Shown here: positions 20,930-31,267 of the stretch, one piece after another | How positions within the stretch are numbered: the stretch's first letter is position 1 | Layout of the letters: every line of letters begins with the position of its first letter | DNA from: Conus ventricosus | Taxonomy: Eukaryota; Mollusca; Gastropoda; Neogastropoda; Conidae | Assembly: GCA_018398815.1 (NCBI GenBank) | Contig: CM031616.1 | Location: 75,527,369 to 75,591,368, forward strand | Reading direction: 5' to 3' | DNA: 64,000 nt | Made by a program: the position numbers and the translations under genes | The notes under the pieces: generated by a model | Seen by the model: only the letters and a program-made list of their open reading frames with translations | What the model was told of the DNA's origin: nothing | Databases searched by the model: none

Positions 20930-22290
20930 TGAAATTTTTAAAGCCTGGATCCTGCGCATTACTTTCGCGCCGGGATGAGTTGGGACGCTTTCTTAAAGTT
21001 TACTGGATCAGTTTGATTTTGTCAGATTTTACCATGATTCAGATGATGAAAACGATTGCCAGGAATAGATGGCGTCGCATATTATGAAAGCAAACAACAA
21101 ATACTTGGACAACAAACCCAAAGAAAAAGGGTCTAACATCTCATGTATTTGATGCAAACATCAAAGGTTGGCTATGGCCAATCACTTCCATTACGCAATT
21201 TTAAAATGTACACAGAAAACAACCCGAAAAATTCAAAGACATTAAAGGGGTTTTGAGCATACGCCGGCAACAGCGTGGTACTTTCTAGAAGTTGACTTAA
21301 ATCCCCAACAACTCCATGACCCATAATGACTACCCTTAGCAGCGAAATCTAAAAGGCAAAAACAAGCCCCCCAAAACGGCCTAATCTTGGGGCAAAAAAA
21401 ATTAGCTCCATTACGATTCGCAATTTTTTAAAGACAGGGGTTTAAGTTGACCTGTTTTTAAAACCGTATAATTGCTTTTGATCAAGAACGTTCAAAACCA
21501 TACACAGAAGAACACTGATCTCGAACTAAATCCACAGACTTCAGAAAAAGACTTTTAAAGCTTAACAACAGCTGTTTTGGGAAAGACTAGGGAACCCGCA
21601 CAAGCGCAAAGATGTCAGTTTGGCACCAGAGAAACGAAGAAATTAAGCTTGACTTAAAAACCCAAAATTACAGGATTTTTTAGAAGGTTTCATGATCACT
21701 TTTTTGGCATAATGATAAAAAAAGAAAAAAAAAATTTGGACAAACCCTTTTTTTGGGTACTGTTTAGAATTACAAAAGCTTTGATGTTAGAATTTTTTTA
21801 TGACATTTTTAAAACCCCCCTTATCCAAGTCCAACGCTTTCACAGAACAAAGTTTTTTTAAAAATCCCACGAAGACATCATAAAGACATGAAAAAAGACA
21901 AAAGGGCATGCAGGATGGTACACACATCTGTTACCCTAAAGTTGCCTTTGCATTAAATTTACAAACAAAAAGGGGGTTTAGGGAAAAATAAAGATAAAAA
22001 CGAAAGGTGATCAAGAGTTTTTTGGGTTAAGGAAAAAAAAGTACAGTATTTCAACCAGGTGAAAACTAAAAAAAAAGCAAAGGGGGAAACTCGCAGTTTT
22101 TCTCAAACATATGCATGACAACATAAAGAACATTTTTTGACAAAGCTTTTCATCATGTCAACGAAAACGCGATCAAACTACATGAATCAACACAACGGTT
22201 GTAACAAAGAAGCTTAGATGAACAAAACCCAAACGTTGGTTTGTTAATCCAGGTTTTCATAAGCAATTTTGGGCATTTGGGAACGGCAAA
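20930..22290 (+). pseudogene. Protein-primed DNA polymerase B, right copy, heavily indel-ridden
   Basis: Pieces of a Maverick family B polymerase appear in order, in changing frames. DPAHYFRAGMSWDAFL is near 20950. An AKANNKYL-like stretch and a degraded motif A (FDAN then GW) are near 21150. QLHDPHNDYPLAAKS-like sequence is near 21320, and motif B (KLNNSCFGK) near 21560. The expected Asp-Thr-Asp of motif C near 21850 is not readable; only flanking residues remain. The C-terminus near 22290 matches the left copy. Such enzymes copy the element from a protein primer. The breaks may be sequencing noise rather than mutation. Confidence 0.75.
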
Positions 22291-22598
22291 TTTTTTAAAA
22301 ATTTTCCTTATTTATCTAAAGACAATCATATCACCTCCAATTGACAAATTTTTTTCCCCACGTTTGCTTATGGGCCCGAACTTTTTTTTTATTATTTCAA
22401 GATAATCTTTTCCCCCTGTTTGAAATTTTTGGGGTTTGGGTTGTGGTATCTTGATGATACCTGTCTGGTAATCCCGCAAATTGCCTAAAAGCAGAACTCA
22501 AACAAATAATTCTTCTATTAATTCGGGTCTTTTCCTTTTTTTCATTCTGCGCTTCCTCTGACTTCCATTTTTTAAAATCAAATAAAATTTAGTAAATT
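22291..22598 (-). pseudogene. Right-arm copy of the small helical ORF
   Basis: Reverse complement of the gene at 9899-10205, recognisable by its start near 22570 (CTTCCATTTT read backwards) and shared sequence such as CCCACGTTTG. Indels are dense. Confidence 0.6.
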
Positions 22599-23512
22599 AA
22601 AAAGCGGGAAATGTGTCGGTGGGGTTACTGCAGTTTCTTCCTTCACAAAAGATCTTTGAGGACCGTTTTTTTTTGGGGTTTTCCATTTTTCGTAAATAAA
22701 CACGGGGGGATTCATTTTTTTCAAAACTTTTTTTTTTCTGGGGGCCCCCCAAACGATCATTTCCCTGGCGGTGCCCCTTTTCCTTTCCCCCGGTAAATAA
22801 AGGAACCTTACTTCAAACCAAACGGTAATATTTTCTGGTTTTTGGCTGGGTCTCCTTCAACAACCCTCTATTGTTTTTTTTTGATTGCTTGTCTGGTTTT
22901 AGCCCTTTAAATTCCAATTTCATTGCCCGAGAACTGGGGGCAGTCTTCTAACCCCCTTTTGTGTTGCGAGAATTGTCAACCCTCTCTTGAAACGGGAGGA
23001 AAAAGTCTTTCAGCTAACTGTTTGTTTAAAGTTTTCAAAATAAAGCCCGGATCTGTTAAACCCCTGGAAGCCTCTTTTAAGGGAACTCTATGTTTTAACA
23101 ATAATTTATTCACTCGCCTTTTTAAATTCTTTTCCATCATCCTTAATCTGCGGGTAAGTTAAAGGACCTCGTTTGGGATATCAGTTGTAACGACAGCAAC
23201 AGCAGAACACCTTTTGGTTAATGGTTTTTGCCTTTTTATCTTGAAGCATGCAATGACGTAAGTGCGTACTTAAATCTTTTTGTCATCGATCATGGGGGAA
23301 ATTAGAAAGGGCCATTTGAGGGTGTCGTTCGGGATTTTTTCACAAAATGGGTCTTTGATCGTCTAGGGGCAGGTAAATAAATTTGCCAAATCGCTTGTTT
23401 AGATTAAACCCTTTCCTTTGTGTTTTTTCACTAACTCCAGCTCTTTGGGTTAGCTTTTTAATTGCTGTTATTCCCCCCAAACCTTTTGGCGAAAAATAGA
23501 TTTTTGTTTTAT
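22599..23512 (-). pseudogene. Right-arm copy of the integrase
   Basis: Reads as the inverted, noisy counterpart of 8920-9868. Landmarks include the reverse complements of the region around RRLPSVLRAMN (near 22925) and of the N-terminal start (near 23510). Frames shift every few dozen bases, and catalytic residues cannot be judged reliably. Confidence 0.7.
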
Positions 23513-23544
23513 TTTTTTTCCCAAAATGCCAACAAAATACACAA

Positions 23545-24128
23545 GGTCATCCAAAACAATAAAAGCGATTTTCTTGCTCTTTTGTTTTTTTTTTTAGGGT
23601 AAAAACGCTGAATTTTGGTGGGGGCAAGTTTGTTGGGTCGCCCGTTTCAAAAAAAATTTTTTTATCGCTTTATCAACACTTAAAAAGGGGAAGCGCATGT
23701 CCCTGTTTTTTCATTTGCGTAATAAAATCTAACTGCTCAATTTTCGCTTTTCATATTATCTTGTGCGCGGGTATTTCTCCACCTTTGTTATGTCTTTTTC
23801 TCTCGCCGTCACTCGCATTTACTAAAGCTAAATTCTTCCCAAAAAGCAAGCGAAAAACCCCAGCGCCACCACATCATTTCGATGAAGCCATTTTTTAAAA
23901 TTAATTTTTTTTTACATATTAAACTATCAGGAAATTTTTCCTTGCTTTTCTAAAAATCTTTTGTAGCAAACAAGCGTAAACAGCAACATTTTGCTAGTCT
24001 TCAAAGTCCGTTTGGGGGCCAAAACCCGCCGGTTTTATTTTTCAGGCTTTTACCAAACATCGTGTATCCACCTTAGGCCCCAATAACACAAATGGTAACA
24101 AGGTTTTCGACAGTTTTTTTCGTCTCAT
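23545..24128 (-). pseudogene. Right-arm copies of the 123- and 76-residue Maverick genes
   Basis: Two inverted copies lie here: about 23545-23888 mirrors 8506-8877 and about 23915-24128 mirrors 8256-8486. Start codons fall at about 23888 and 24128. Both are corrupted by homopolymer indels. Confidence 0.65.
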
Positions 24129-24211
24129 TTTAAAAAAAAAAATAAATTAATTTTAAAAAAAAAATGAAAACGATGAACTACACAGCACGGGGAGCCTAAA
24201 CCTTCCGAACT

Positions 24212-25340
24212 TATACTACAAATGATCAAGTTGAGACCAAGAAATTTCCCAAAAAGGAAAGGGTGATTTTTTGGGAGCAGCGGAAAAACAAAACGTACCT
24301 CGGAAAAGAATTCAGCATAGAACAATTCAAAAAGTTTGCCCACAAGACATTTTAAAGTATCAAACAGGGAGAAGCCAACTAGGAACAAAATGGGGAAAAA
24401 ACGTCGGGCAAACGGGTTCTTTTTTTGTACCTAAACTAGTCAGTAATTTTCTCCCATTTTTAATTTGAAAAGGGGGGGCTTTATGTATGATTTAACCAGG
24501 ACCGTTTTAAAATAAACATTAGAGGGGCCTAGGGGGGTACGTATTCGATTGGGAAAATTGTTTTCGCCAGTGACGCAGGATTAATTACTTTTAAAACATA
24601 TAAAGTTTGTTTCCCTTTAAAATGAGGCCCAAAAATCACAGAATCAAAAAACATTGAATCCAGGAGAAAGGCCATTGAGAAGCATTGGGGGTTTAAGAGG
24701 GAAAAAAATTAGCGAGTGGAACAACAAAGAAAATTAAGTTACAGAAAAAACTCATCATGAAAAAAAAACACCGCCAACGCCAGAAAAATTATTTAAGCCC
24801 GCTAAAAAACTCCATGTGTTCAAGGGGCCCCACACCAAAATCTTTAGGGGAAAATTGAATAAAACGTTGCATTTTTGGGGGCCCTTTCTGCTGCTGGGGG
24901 CGGGTTTTTACGGTTTTAAAAATATAAAACAAAGCGGCAAAAACCCAAAGCCCAAAAAATTCCCCCCCCTAAAACAGAGCCGAACACAAAATATCCAGAA
25001 CCGCCCAAAAACAAAAAATTTTTTGATCCATTTTAAATCAATAATATTTTAAGAATTTTAAAATTTTTTTGAAAAAATAGATCATGGCATATTTTTATTT
25101 TTTAAAATAGGAGTCATAAAAAAGACAGGAGTCTTAAAAAACTTTCCATTTTCCAGAATTGTAATCAATCGGTTGCTTAGGATGAAAAAAACTTCTTTTA
25201 AATCTTGCTGACCGTTTCGTGCAGAGGGCGCTGAGCAAACATCCTCAAAAGATGACGCTTTTTTGAGGCGGTTGTCTATATTAAAATCTACTATTTTTAA
25301 AATAAAAACATAATGTATTGTTTTTTTTTTTTACAATTAA
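24212..25340 (+). pseudogene. Right-arm copies of the three minus-strand arm genes
   Basis: These are, in order, the mirrored copies of the 161-residue gene (about 24212-24690, with SPQDILKY-like sequence), the single-pass membrane gene (about 24750-25060, glycine-rich hydrophobic core still visible) and the Cys-rich small gene (about 25083-25340). Confidence 0.65.
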
Positions 25341-27019
25341 AGAACATAAAAACTTGGTTGTACTTAAGGGGGAAATAATTGACTTAAGAAGAAGAGGGGT
25401 TGACAAGAACTTTTTAAGAACTTGAGGTAAATTAATTTAAAAACAATTAAGAACTTGGGGTACTTGATTTAAAAACTTTAAATTTAAAGGGCTTGGGGGG
25501 GAAATTTAAAAAAAAAACTTAATTTAAAGGCTTGGGTGACTTGGGGGTGAAGGGGTTAATTCTCAAGTGAACTGGGGCCACTTTTCTTGTGACGAAGACC
25601 GCAACTAGGCAAAAAGTTCCCACTTGATCCTTGACCCAGTTTGCCGCTAGCTTTGCAGGTCAAGATCACAGTAGGTCGTTTGACCTAGTTCCTGCTGTGC
25701 TCCCTTTTTCTCAACCAGCTTGCAACTGGTTTGGCAGAGTTACAGCTTATTGCGTAGCCGGCTTTTTTGGCGGCTCAACGCCCTAGTACACCTCATTGTA
25801 AAATTTTGGACATTTTTTAAAGGGGAAAAGTGCTGGCTACAACACTCCTCCATACGGTAGATTACAAGGTCTGCCTAGCCCATCTAGTTGTTTCCAGAAC
25901 ACCTGGAAATCGTTATTTATTTCAAAGCCTAAGAGCTTGACGTTTGCTACACATTCATTTATACTGATTTCCAGCTTGTGAAAATTTGGATATTAAAAAA
26001 CCCAAAAAGTTAAAAAGTTTTCTAGCATACAAACAGCAAAGGGAGACGGCGAAGCTTTACTTGAAACGGGGGAAGAAAAGGGCCTTTTTTAGAAAAACCG
26101 TTCGGATCCGAACGGGTTTTTGGGCAGTCCCCCAGACTTGAAAGGGTGAGTAAGATCATTTTTGGAAAAACCTTCGGATCCGAACGTTTTTCTAAAAAAG
26201 CGAAGCAGGACTGAGGCAGGGGACAAGAACTATTTTAGATACCGTTCGGACCAACGGGTTTTGGGGCACCTCAAGTTGAAACAATCAGACTTCAGATTGC
26301 CAGAAATTTTTTGAATTTTTCTTTTCCAACAGTAGGGTTTGAATTTTTATGGCTTTTTTCAGTAAACACAAAACTCATTCCCTTTTTTTTAACCAGGAAA
26401 GTGGAAAAAACTTTGACAGCAAATCATCCTTCTTGCATAGAATATAATGAGACTTTTTCTTTAAAAAAGATGTCCAGAGCTTTTTTGTTTTTTTTTTTTG
26501 AAACACTTGTTTTGCTTTTCCAAGCTGATAACCCAAAAACAGTGAATGGCATAATTTTTTGTTGATTAAATTTCACAACCTTCCAGCTTTTCCTTCACAA
26601 AAGAATCATGTCATGAAACCTTTTTCACATTTAAAATTTTTCAAAACAACCCAAATACACATCCTCACTTGTACAATTTTCCCCCCAAAAAAAGTATCCC
26701 CTCGGTTATTGCATATAGTTGTGTCTTTTTTAAAATTCAGAAAAGCCAGGCTGCTTTTTTTTTTTTTTGGTTGTTTTTCGCGCCTTTTTTTCTTAGCTGA
26801 GGGAGGTTATCATATCAGCAGAATTTAATAGATCGTCAATAGCTTCTTGTTGCTCCACATTAAAAAGGGGAACTTCGGGCAAAAGAAAAATTTTTTTTAA
26901 GTTCTGATCAATCCTTTTAGGCGCCAAGCATTCTAAAAATTTGTTTTGTCAATTCTTTCGTATTCTGAAATCATTCAAACTGTCCTTCCATTTTTTAAGA
27001 TATCAATATTAACACCAAC
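25341..27019. repeat. Right arm, non-coding blocks and arm-gene copy in mirror order
   Basis: This segment mirrors 5357-6984. It holds the degraded AAGT/TTAATTAA array (about 25350-25560), the inverted-repeat hairpin region (about 25610-25690), the second module of the arm gene (about 25880-26040), three degraded BamHI-centred palindromes (about 26095-26260) and the arm gene read on the minus strand (about 26280-27019). Every block of the left arm is present in reverse order. Confidence 0.75.
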
Positions 27020-27159
27020 AGCAGAAATACCCCCCACATACATTTCCCAATCCAATCCCAAAAATTTTAAAATCAACCTTTTCTCCAGAAAACACTACAA
27101 CTTTCCCGCTCAACAGGCAATGAAAATACGAGACCGGCTGCCTTAAGCCCCCGCACTTA

Positions 27160-27231
<72 letters not shown>

Positions 27232-27522
27232 TGGTCGGCTGTAACATCAGCCCATCGCGTGATCGTCATGTCTGGCCACGTAGTAAGTAATCGGATAGTG
27301 CGGAGTCCTTAGGCAGGTCGACAGTTAGCATTTGTATATGGGGTGCGTTCAGCGGCTGCTGCTTTTCCCCTACGTTACACTATGGGGTATGTTCAGCCAC
27401 TGCTGCTTTCCCTACGTTACTCTCTGAAAAGTTTTGTAAATTAGTTTTGAAAACGGATAACCCTACACAGTATGTTTGTTTGTAGGGTCGTTATTTTTTT
27501 GGTTATTGAAGTCTTACTTGTC
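27020..27522 (-). repeat. Right inverted terminal region of the Maverick with a 66-C run
   Basis: Reverse complement of 4863-5356. From 27231 onward it is clean and differs from the left end at only a few bases. At 27165-27230 stands an uninterrupted run of 66 C where the left end has 6 G (5161-5166). The run coincides with the change from noisy to clean sequence. Confidence 0.85.
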
Positions 27523-27609
27523 AGAGAACTATAAAATGCCGCTTCTAGAGTCGCCCGGTCGAAACTGGTTGAGACCGGGTAAGCTAGAAGCGGCATTTTA
27601 TAGTTCTCT
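27523..27609. repeat. Right terminal foldback hairpin of the Maverick
   Basis: AGAGAACTATAAAATGCCGC at 27523 is the start of a perfect 26-bp stem closed by its reverse complement ending at 27609. The inner part pairs CCCGGTC with GACCGGG around a 12-base loop. The stem matches the left end, but the inner hairpin sequence is unrelated to that at 4773-4862. Confidence 0.88.
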
Positions 27610-27633
27610 GGGTGTCACACGGTTGTTGTGCAG

Positions 27634-27771
27634 ATGATGAAGCAGGAGGGGCGGGGGGGGAAGGCGGACAAGGGGAGGAAGGACCGCCTGCAGGACAGCC
27701 CCGGCATGGAGGGCGACGACCTCAACCTCCACTGCCTGGACTACACCGTGCAGGAGCTGGAGTTCACTATG
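27634..27771 (+). CDS. DCDC1: Exon 1 in window of a DCDC1-like doublecortin-domain gene
   Basis: An exon of 138 bp in phase 0 at both ends, bounded by TTGTTGTGCAG on the left and the donor GTGAGC on the right. It encodes a basic, Lys/Gly-rich stretch and then LNLHCLDYTVQELEFTM. The leading ATG codons follow the acceptor directly, so it need not be the gene's start; upstream exons are probably outside the window. The next exon joins in phase. The Maverick's right end lies only 24 bp before this exon. The family assignment rests on the exons that follow. Doublecortin domains bind microtubules, and DCDC1 in vertebrates is linked to the cytokinetic midbody. Confidence 0.7.
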
Positions 27772-28478
27772 GTGAGCAACAGGGGTCAATAGGAAGAGAA
27801 TGTATCGTAGGTACGGTCAACTTTTGAGGTCAGTTGTATAATTTTTTTTAACTTTTATTTTATTTTTAGCTCGTTTCCTTTTTATTTATTTATTTTTTTT
27901 GCTTTTGCTTTTTCTGGCCTTTTCAGTGAAGTCTGTCCCACACCTTTAATTCAGGCTTCCCATACACAGCCACACCCAGGTTCTTTCTATTATAGTCTCT
28001 GCAGCTTGCAGACCAAAGCTGCTACTGAGTTCCATGAGCAGTCCTCAACAAAGCCTGTTCTGGTCTTACATTCACAGGAGACTACCTGTGTACTGAGCCC
28101 CCTCTAAGCCTCTGGTGAGGGTAGTCATCGTCTAGTCACTGAGCGAGCATAAATGAAGATCCCTCTCATGTGGGCTTCTGAGCCTCAAGGTCTCTGGCAC
28201 CGATGCTGGTTGAAAGGTGGACGATGCTGTCCTAAGACCATCGCAGGGCGTTCTGTTGCCGCTCGTTCAACAACGGTGCCCATGACCTTGCTGACCTTGG
28301 AGACTTCGACGTGAACTCATGACATGCATGGACATGGAGAGGAAGTCAAAACTGAGGTCACCACAAGAAAAGAGCACGAAGGGCGAGTGAATAGAAGACT
28401 TCCTTTTAAACATGACGATACACCAGTAAGAATGGTGAAGGTTGTCCAAGCTCCAGGTTGGTCTGAGACTCCTTGATG
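27772..28478. other. Intron 1, left part, no recognised element
   Basis: Intron sequence with T-rich and mixed stretches. A repeat-like segment may lie at about 27950-28260, but I cannot name it. Confidence 0.4.
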
Positions 28479-28502
28479 GGGGGGGGGGGGGGGGGGGGGG
28501 GG
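28479..28502. repeat. Poly-G run
   Basis: About 23 consecutive G inside the first intron; length is unreliable in any assembly. Confidence 0.9.
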
Positions 28503-28604
28503 TACTCCGTGTTTCTTTCATGACGTAATTCAGCGTCAGCCACATGCATGCCAACACATACAGCACTGGTCAGAAAATTTCAGCAACGCTCAGACACACT
28601 GAGG

Positions 28605-28772
28605 GGAGAAAACCCTGCTGTGTGTTCCCAGGAGGGAGAAAGCCCTGCTGTGTGTTCCCAGGAGGGGAGAAAGCCCTGCTGTGTGTTCCCAGGAGGGGAG
28701 AAAGCCCTGCTGTGTGTTCCCAGGAGGGGAGAAAGCCCTGCTGTGTGTTCCCAGGAGGGGAGAAAGCCCTGC
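28605..28772 (+). repeat. 31-bp minisatellite, about 5 copies
   Basis: The unit contains GAAAGCCCTGCTGTGTGTTC and ends CCAGGAGG. A separate duplication of about 52 bp (TTCAGGATTGAGAGTGCTGC core) follows at 28766-28870 and shares its first bases with this unit. Confidence 0.9.
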
Positions 28773-28870
28773 TGTGCGTTCCCAGCCTTCAGGATTGAGA
28801 GTGCTGCTCAGTATGACCTCCCTGCTGTGCGTTCCCAGCCTTCAGGATTGAGAGTGCTGCTCAGTATGAC

Positions 28871-29296
28871 CTGGCCATGACCAGAAAATTCCCACAGACA
28901 TGTACCTAGGATAATGTTCAGAACCAGCACCTCCAAAGCCTCTAGCGTCGTGTTTGTTTTTTGATTTTAGGTTTATCTGTATATACCTTTGATGATGCTC
29001 AAGACCACGACCTTCAAAGCTGTCAGAGTCCTTTTTGTTTTTTTTTATTTTAGGTTTATCTATATCTATCTATTTCTATCGATCTGTCTCTCTATCTATC
29101 TGTCTATCTGTCTATTTCTATCTGTCTGTCTACTTATCTATCTATCTATCTATATCCCCCTTTGATAATGTTTAAAACCATGACCTTCGAAGCTACCAGG
29201 GTCCTTTATGTTTTAGATATCATGCTTATCTGTTTATTCATTTATTGATTGATATATCCCTCTTCTCCTGATTTTTATTTATTTTTTTTTTTTCAG
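28871..29296. repeat. Intron 1 right part with (CTAT)n/(CTGT)n tract
   Basis: A tetranucleotide tract lies at about 29055-29155, inside a larger near-duplication: GATGATGCTCAAGACCACGA-type text recurs three times (28912, 28990, 29165). The segment ends in the T-rich tract and CAG acceptor of the next exon. Confidence 0.75.
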
Positions 29297-29543
29297 TTTC
29301 TGGACAGCTGCACGCTGATCCTCAACCTCCCGTTTGCTGCTCGCCGGCTGTTTGACGAGACAGGAGAAGAGCACTTCACCCTGCAGTCGCTGAAGCGTGA
29401 CCAGCTGGTGTTCGTGTCATGCGGGGAGGGGTGGAGTGACCCTAAAATGACGCGGGAGGAGCAGCAGCGCCGCATCTTGCTGTCGCAGCTCTCGTCGGAC
29501 GTGGGGAAGATTCGGCAGTACTGTTCTCAGCGGAATCCTGAGG
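29297..29543 (+). CDS. DCDC1: DCDC1-like exon 2: doublecortin-domain C-terminal half and linker
   Basis: The exon follows TTTTTTTTCAG and begins in phase 0 (FLDSCTLILNLPFAARRLFD). It continues through LKRDQLVFVSCGEGWSDPKM, then a Glu/Gln-rich helical linker (TREEQQRRILLSQLSSDVGK), and ends at IRQYCSQRNPE with one extra base before GTGAGA. The pattern of small hydrophobics, ARRLFDE and VFVSCGEGW is the second half of a doublecortin domain, which binds tubulin. The (GA)n tract of the following intron begins inside the donor itself. Confidence 0.8.
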
Positions 29544-31091
29544 GTGAGAGAGAGAGAGAGAGAGAGAGAGAACATGTTGTGCTAGTTTGCAGTGATAAGA
29601 TGGACTGCTAGAGCTTTGTTTTGTTTGTGTCGTTGTTTAGTGCTGCAATGACGTGGTGAGGAATGTGTCATCGTAACATATTGTTCCATTGTATGCCAGG
29701 ATGTCATGACAGACACGTGAACAACAGCCATTGTTGTTGTTGCTGTGTGTTCATCACAGCACTACAGCATCAGATTAATAGGGAATACATGGCAGTGTTC
29801 CCTCCAAATATCCTGGTGCATTCTGGGCGTTTGTGTCTCTCCGTAACTCTCCAAATGTTTAAAGTGAACTCTAATCTGGTGCAGTGATACTGACCTTCAG
29901 TGTGCTAAGACACAAAGAGATGGCTTCAGCTCTGATCACGTCTGCTCATTGGTTGACCTGGGATACTGACCTTCAGCGTGCTGAGACACAAAGAGATGGC
30001 TTCAGCCCCGATCACATCTGCTCATTGGTTGACCTGGGAGCTTGGATAAATCCTGCCCCACACTTCACCCACCTGGTGCCACTGGGATTTGAACCCACGA
30101 CTCTCACAGTGATGATCCTCTCTTTGGCCACTCAGAACTTGCGCATATGTAAATTGTGAGCTCTGTGAAGCCAATTGCATGAGCTACCAAAGAATCTGGA
30201 GGAGTTTCCAGGAGAGTGTGCGCAAGTGCATATATTTTGAAGTGTTGCTTTAAAATAGACCCAACTCACGCCATTTCCCCCTTAAAAACCCCTCATTGTA
30301 AAGTTCCACATTTAGATCATCTGATGACCAACCAGCAAGTGTGCTAGCGTTGCAAACATTTTTGACGGTGACTGTGATGAAGAAAATGAAACAAAACATC
30401 TTTTTAAGAACGAAGCTGCCTCCAGACTGTGCGATTCATGATTTCAGAAAACGTTCTGCTGCGTAGTAATAACAGACCTGTTTACCCATACGATTTTGCC
30501 ATATTTTGTACATATTTGGCGAAAATATGACAAATTCGACAAATTGAAAAGAAATTTGTTGTAAAAAATTCTGAAGACAAAGGTGGTGCATTATCAAAAA
30601 CCTTTTCAAGTTTGTCTGGAGACAAAGTTTTTGAGCGGTAATTGAACTTGTGGACAATATCTGCGGCAGAGGCTTTGACCAAAGAGCGACAACTCTTGCT
30701 AACTTCTGCACTCAAAACGTCAAAAAACTGGCAAGAGAGCATGAGCCTGTGTCAAAGTATGCTGATGAATGGGGGTTTGAAAGTAATTTGTGTCAGAAAG
30801 AACCTGTTATCCGTAGTCATTGCAAGATCAGGTGGTGACGACTGGCAAGAAGCGTCTGCAATGTGATGGCAGGTGAAAACAAAATCAAGGACCCTCCCTT
30901 CTTCTTCCTGATTTTACAGAAATTTGGAATTTTATACACACACTTTGTAGAAAATATGCTCGTTTTCACTGACAAGTACACTGAAAGCAGTTTTAGGGTC
31001 GACAGATGTGTCATAATGAAAACAAGTAGATTCTACCCACAAAAAAAAAGCCAATGTTTTGATAATGCCGTAATGTTTATTTTCCTCTCAG
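29544..31091. other. Intron 2 with a short tandem duplication and a SINE-like remnant
   Basis: It begins with a (GA)n tract (29544-29570). A unit of about 82 bp occurs twice at 29885-30040 (GCTCATTGGTTGACCTGGGA in each). The short overlapping frames at 30482-30866 on both strands have no recognisable domain and are not called genes. Confidence 0.6.
30045..30125 (-). mobile_element. tRNA-like SINE remnant
   Basis: Read on the minus strand, GTGGGTTCAAATCCCAGTGG contains a clear B box (GGTTCAAATCC). The A box is degraded. Consistent with a tRNA-derived SINE; a true tRNA gene is excluded by the poor acceptor and D-arm sequence. Confidence 0.5.
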
Positions 31092-31267
31092 ACTTCCTGC
31101 TGGAGGTGGAAGGGAGGCTGGCACCAGGTTCCCACCTGGTTCTGGGAATGGAGTGGAAGGGGAACGCTGAGCTCCCGACGCATTGGACAGAGTCTGAAAA
31201 CAACGTGCGCCAGAGCTCGGACCTTCAGGACGAGGACACCGAAGACACCAGTGGCATGTGGGTGCAG
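31092..31267 (+). CDS. DCDC1: DCDC1-like exon 3
   Basis: The acceptor TTTTCCTCTCAG is followed by two bases that complete the codon begun in exon 2 (Asp). The exon encodes FLLEVEGRLAPGSHLVLGME, WKGNAELPTHW and an acidic DLQDEDTEDTSG stretch, ending MWVQ in phase 0 before GTGGTT. The acidic end is notable because the last 27 bases of this exon recur as a tandem array within the following intron (32843-33135). Confidence 0.72.

Larger units (their letters stand above)
4773..27609. mobile_element. Maverick/Polinton-like DNA transposon (endogenous virus-like), degraded
   Basis: The element runs from AGAGAACTATAAA at 4773 to its inverted copy ending at 27609, matching the 5'-AG...CT-3' termini of Polintons. 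It carries a retroviral-type integrase, a protein-primed family B DNA polymerase, a packaging ATPase and virion-region genes, the usual Maverick gene set. A single gene set flanked by terminal repeats would be normal. Here both flanks carry an inverted gene block of about 5.5 kb. A LINE (10387-11741) and a 1-kb N gap interrupt it. The expected 6-bp target duplication is not seen: flanks are CGTATG on the left and GGGTGT on the right. I could not find the double-jelly-roll major capsid gene or the protease; they may lie in the gap or in the noisy segment. No large gene is intact. Confidence 0.88.

Noticed and set aside
4773..27609. The inverted arms as a sequencing palindrome from a missed long-read adapter
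   Set aside because: A read-through palindrome would be inverted all the way to its centre. Here the middle genes (ATPase and capsid region against polymerase) are different, and the arms differ by a LINE and by base changes. It cannot be fully excluded because of the N gap.
30482..30866. Overlapping open frames on both strands that might be a small gene
   Set aside because: No start context, domain or similarity that I can see; the sequence lies within an intron and looks like old repeat or plain intron.
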